From: Microvirga lotononidis
GTDB taxonomy: Bacteria; Pseudomonadota; Alphaproteobacteria; Rhizobiales; Beijerinckiaceae
Length of the DNA: 64,000 nucleotides
Direction of reading: 5' to 3'
NCBI RefSeq assembly: GCF_034627025.1
Contig: NZ_CP141048.1
Span: 2,430,001-2,494,000 of the forward strand
Shown: positions 61,649 through 64,000 of the stretch, piece after piece
Layout of the letters: every line of letters begins with the position of its first letter
Position numbering within the stretch: the stretch's first letter is position 1
The notes under the pieces: model-generated
What the model saw: the letters and a program-made list of their open reading frames with translations, nothing else
Database searches by the model: none
Told to the model about the DNA's origin: nothing
Position numbers and translations under genes: made by a program

Positions 61649-62644
61649 TCAAGCGGCTTCCGCTCGGCGCAGCCTCAGGCTGTTCTCCCACGATAATGCG
61701 TGGCGGATGATCTCCTCGAGATCGTCGAGCTGCGGAGACCAGTTCAGGGTCTCGCGGATCCGGTCGGCGCTTGCGATCAGGGTGGCGGGATCGCCGGACC
61801 GTCGGGGGGACAGGTTCACGGTGAAATCGACGCCCGAGACGCGCTTCACGGCCTCGATGACCTCATGCACCGAGTATCCGCGACCATAGCCGCAATTGAA
61901 GACCGTGCTGTTGCCGCCCGCATCGAGGTAGTCGAGCGCGAGCATGTGGGCCTGGGCCAGGTCCGACACGTGAATGTAGTCGCGCAGGCAGGTGCCGTCG
62001 GGCGTGGGGTAGTCGGTTCCGAAGATGTCGATGTGGGATCTCTCGCCAAGAGCCGCCTGGGTGGCGACCTTGATGAGATGCGTCGCCTGGCGGGTGCTTT
62101 GCCCGCTGCGGCCCTTCGGGTCGGCGCCCGCGACGTTGAAGTACCGGAGGGCCACGAAGCGGAGGGGATGGGCCCTGGTCACATCCCTCAGCATCATCTC
62201 TGTCATGAGCTTCGATGTGCCATAGGGCGAGACGGGGTTGAGCGGCGCGCCTTCGGAGATCGGGCTCTCCTTGGCATCGCCGTACACGGCGGCGGTCGAG
62301 GAGAACAGAAACTGCTCGACGCCGTTCTGCACCGCCGCGCTGATGAGCGAGCGCGACCTGACCGTGTTGTTCAGGTAGTATTTCAGCGGATCGGTGACGG
62401 ATTCCGGAACGACGATCGAGCCCGCGAAGTGGGCAATCGCCTTGATGGAATGCTTGCGGATGATCCCGGCGACGAGGGCCTCGTCACCCACATCGCCCTC
62501 GATGAGGGTCGCGGCCGGATGAACCATCCAGTCGAAGCCGGTGCTGAGGTCGTCCAGGACCACCACGTCCCTTCCGGCATCGGCCAAGGCCAGTACCATA
62601 TGGCTCCCGATATAGCCGGCGCCGCCCGTTACCAACACAGTCAT
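61649..62644 (-). CDS. galE: UDP-glucose 4-epimerase
   Basis: A 331-residue extended SDR. The NAD motif GGAGYIGS is at residues 7-14, the catalytic Tyr-x-x-x-Lys is in SPYGTSKLMTEMML, and Ser/Thr in FSSTAAVYGDAKESPI. The C-terminal SPRRSGDPATLIASADRIRE is typical of bacterial GalE. It interconverts UDP-glucose and UDP-galactose, supplying galactose units, the usual acceptor for pyruvylation in exopolysaccharides. GAGAGA precedes the ATG. It lies between two pyruvyl-transferase-family genes. Confidence 0.93.
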   Translation of the reverse strand: MTVLVTGGAGYIGSHMVLALADAGRDVVVLDDLSTGFDWMVHPAATLIEGDVGDEALVAGIIRKHSIKAIAHFAGSIVVPESVTDPLKYYLNNTVRSRSLISAAVQNGVEQFLFSSTAAVYGDAKESPISEGAPLNPVSPYGTSKLMTEMMLRDVTRAHPLRFVALRYFNVAGADPKGRSGQSTRQATHLIKVATQAALGERSHIDIFGTDYPTPDGTCLRDYIHVSDLAQAHMLALDYLDAGGNSTVFNCGYGRGYSVHEVIEAVKRVSGVDFTVNLSPRRSGDPATLIASADRIRETLNWSPQLDDLEEIIRHALSWENSLRLRRAEAA

Positions 62645-62685
62645 GATGTCTCTCGCTCTTTGCTGTGACATGGAGAGAAGGGAAT

Positions 62686-62712
62686 GGGATGCCGGAACAC
62701 GGCCGGCATCCC
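62686..62712 (-). terminator. Hairpin between pyruvyl-transferase gene and galE
   Basis: GGGATGCCGG and CCGGCATCCC form a perfect 10-bp stem with loop AACACGG, just after the stop of the minus-strand gene at 62723. The following bases on the minus strand (ATTCCC) are not T-rich, so termination may be partial or rho-assisted. Confidence 0.55.
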
Positions 62713-62722
62713 CATAGGACGA

Positions 62723-63910
62723 TCATGCGGCCTGCAACTGCCTGAATTCGCTCTGCCGCATCACGGGCTGCATCTTCGTATCCGCCCCGTTCTCGACCAG
62801 GAACTGATGCATTTCGCGGTAGGTGTGATGATAGGCGCGGTTGAATTTGTCGAAGAGAGACTGGTCCCAGTAATCCTCAAGCCTGAACTCCTTGCCGGAG
62901 AACACGTCGAAGCTCGGGATCTGATAGGTCTCGGCGAATTCCACCGTCCGGCTGTCATAGGTGAAGTAGATCGACGGGACGCCGTTGGCGAGCGCCATCA
63001 GATTGCCGTGGAGCCGGTATCCGAGGACCATGTCCTTCTGCTGGACGAGATCCTCGTAATCGGCGACCACGTCGGAATAGAACAGCCTCTCCCGATGGAG
63101 CTTCTCCATGGTCTCGTCGAGATACCAGTCGTTGACCTGCTTGTCGGCGCGCAGGGCCTTGAACGCCTCTTCCCGCTGCTCCGCCGTGCCGAGAACGATC
63201 TTCTTCTCCTCGACCTCGCCTTGCGCCATCAGCACCACGTCGAACCGCGCCGCCAGATTTTTCACAAGGTCGCGATGGAACGTCAGGTACTGCTTGATGT
63301 CGCGGGCATAGGTGGACGACACCTCGCGGCGCACCGTGATGCCGGCCGTCCGGATCTTCTCCAGAGGCGACAGCTGAATGTTCAGGTCGGGGTTGTTTCG
63401 GCGGAACGCGGTCGGGCAGCCGACGATGCGGATGTTCTTGATTCCGAGATCCCAAAGGACCTGTGCCGAATAGGCCCCACGCACGCCGATGGAGGTGGTG
63501 GAATCGGCCATCATGCGAAGGACCGTCTTGGTTTCCTCCGACAGCTCGATCTTGCCCTTGACCGGAGCCTGCGCGCCGATGCCCCAGGCGATGACCGGGA
63601 TCTTGAGCTTCTTGAGGACGTCGACCGCCTGGTCCCAGACCATGTCCTTGTGGACGTAGTTCGATCCGCGCAGGAACACGTAATCGTACTCGGCATTGAT
63701 CCGGTCGATCTGGGCAAGGTCGGGCTTCGCGATCTCCAGCGCATCGAGCTTGTCGTAGTTCAGGAGCTTCAACGACGAGTCGAAGACGAAAGCGTCGCCG
63801 ATGTTGTGGTAATGATTGATGCTGCGCTGGATGTCCTTGTGCCGGTACCAGCGGACATTGTCGTGATTGTAGACTTCGCCCGACGGGCTGATGACGAGAA
63901 TACGCTTCAT
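62723..63910 (-). CDS. Polysaccharide pyruvyl transferase family protein
   Basis: A 395-residue protein of the PS_pyruv_trans family, distinct from the one at 60387-61613. It has NIGDAFVFDSSLKLL near residue 36, the WGIGAQAPVKGKIELS segment, and MVLGYRLHGNLMALANGVPS with the Arg-x-His-Gly signature. It may add pyruvate to a different sugar or act in a related transfer. It is upstream of galE in the same direction, separated by a hairpin. Confidence 0.83.
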   Translation of the reverse strand: MKRILVISPSGEVYNHDNVRWYRHKDIQRSINHYHNIGDAFVFDSSLKLLNYDKLDALEIAKPDLAQIDRINAEYDYVFLRGSNYVHKDMVWDQAVDVLKKLKIPVIAWGIGAQAPVKGKIELSEETKTVLRMMADSTTSIGVRGAYSAQVLWDLGIKNIRIVGCPTAFRRNNPDLNIQLSPLEKIRTAGITVRREVSSTYARDIKQYLTFHRDLVKNLAARFDVVLMAQGEVEEKKIVLGTAEQREEAFKALRADKQVNDWYLDETMEKLHRERLFYSDVVADYEDLVQQKDMVLGYRLHGNLMALANGVPSIYFTYDSRTVEFAETYQIPSFDVFSGKEFRLEDYWDQSLFDKFNRAYHHTYREMHQFLVENGADTKMQPVMRQSEFRQLQAA

Positions 63911-63943
63911 GATTATGCCTCCAAGTATGTCCGCCAGGAGCGG

Positions 63944-64000
63944 CTAGGCCGTCAGCGCGACCGTTGACGGGCTTGTCGCCTTTTTCGCTGCAAGTTCCTG
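63944..64000 (-). CDS. C-terminal tail of an upstream gene (partial)
   Basis: One minus-strand frame enters from the right edge and ends at TAG (63944-63946), reading QELAAKKATSPSTVALTA. It is only 18 codons, but it has protein-like composition and lies 33 bp before the pyruvyl-transferase gene in the same direction. It may be the end of another polysaccharide gene. Nothing can be said about function. Confidence 0.35.
   Translation of the reverse strand, partial: QELAAKKATSPSTVALTA

Overview
The window reads as chromosomal DNA from a high-GC alphaproteobacterium of the Hyphomicrobiales, most like the Methylobacteriaceae (Microvirga-type). The basis is uniform high GC, tight ATGA-coupled operons, DUF1236 and DUF2783 proteins, kGAAw-N17-CGTT promoter-like motifs and a CtrA-like box. 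The genus is an inference. No rRNA, tRNA, CRISPR array, prophage or insertion sequence was recognised.

Layout. 1-5664 (minus): a peptide/nickel-type ABC importer operon (binding protein, two permeases, two ATPases, and the start of an esterase-like hydrolase), divergent from an RpiR regulator (5767-6639). 6649-8468: an FAD aromatic hydroxylase with its DUF2783 partner. 8713-11206: a TonB-ExbD-ExbB operon headed by an unknown periplasmic protein. 11779-17251: a sugar-acid locus (UxaA-type dehydratase, TRAP DctMQP, divergent GntR regulator with a palindromic operator). 17359-19875: a repeat element, an OafA-type acyltransferase and a second related repeat. 19876-23880: 1-Cys peroxiredoxin, persulfide-dioxygenase-like MBL protein, DUF2270 protein, universal stress protein and a small ABM-like protein. 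24009-28989: a complete branched-chain 2-oxoacid dehydrogenase operon (E1a, E1b, E2, E3).

29009-34440 is a stress/envelope island. It holds a secreted S8 protease with a very long Gly/Asn-rich region, two small DUF1236-type exported proteins, an ECF sigma factor with its membrane anti-sigma factor, and a LuxR-type regulator with a decayed receiver. Three promoter-like motifs of the same form lie in front of the sigma gene and both DUF1236 genes, suggesting one regulon. 35000-38780 holds an RraA-family protein, two paralogous NarL-type regulators and one sensor kinase.

The most striking locus is 39135-49925. It encodes a 2,524-residue secreted protein that joins an animal-type haem peroxidase, an unusual Ala-rich coiled-coil insertion, two RTX calcium-binding blocks and beta-sandwich domains. 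A dedicated type I secretion ATPase and membrane fusion protein follow. Its promoter region contains overlapping perfect palindromes, a long hairpin and a CtrA-like box, and faces a divergent sensor kinase. No TolC-type outer-membrane gene is in the window.

49958-54107 is a hydroxyproline catabolic cluster (GntR regulator, DapA-family deaminase, hydroxyproline epimerase, D-amino-acid dehydrogenase). 54170-59186 holds a Pro-rich mini-protein and three retaining glycosidase-like proteins (GH2 and two short GH1-like). 59214-64000 (minus) is surface-polysaccharide work: a secreted protein of unknown function, two polysaccharide pyruvyl transferase-family proteins flanking galE, and the tail of one more gene.
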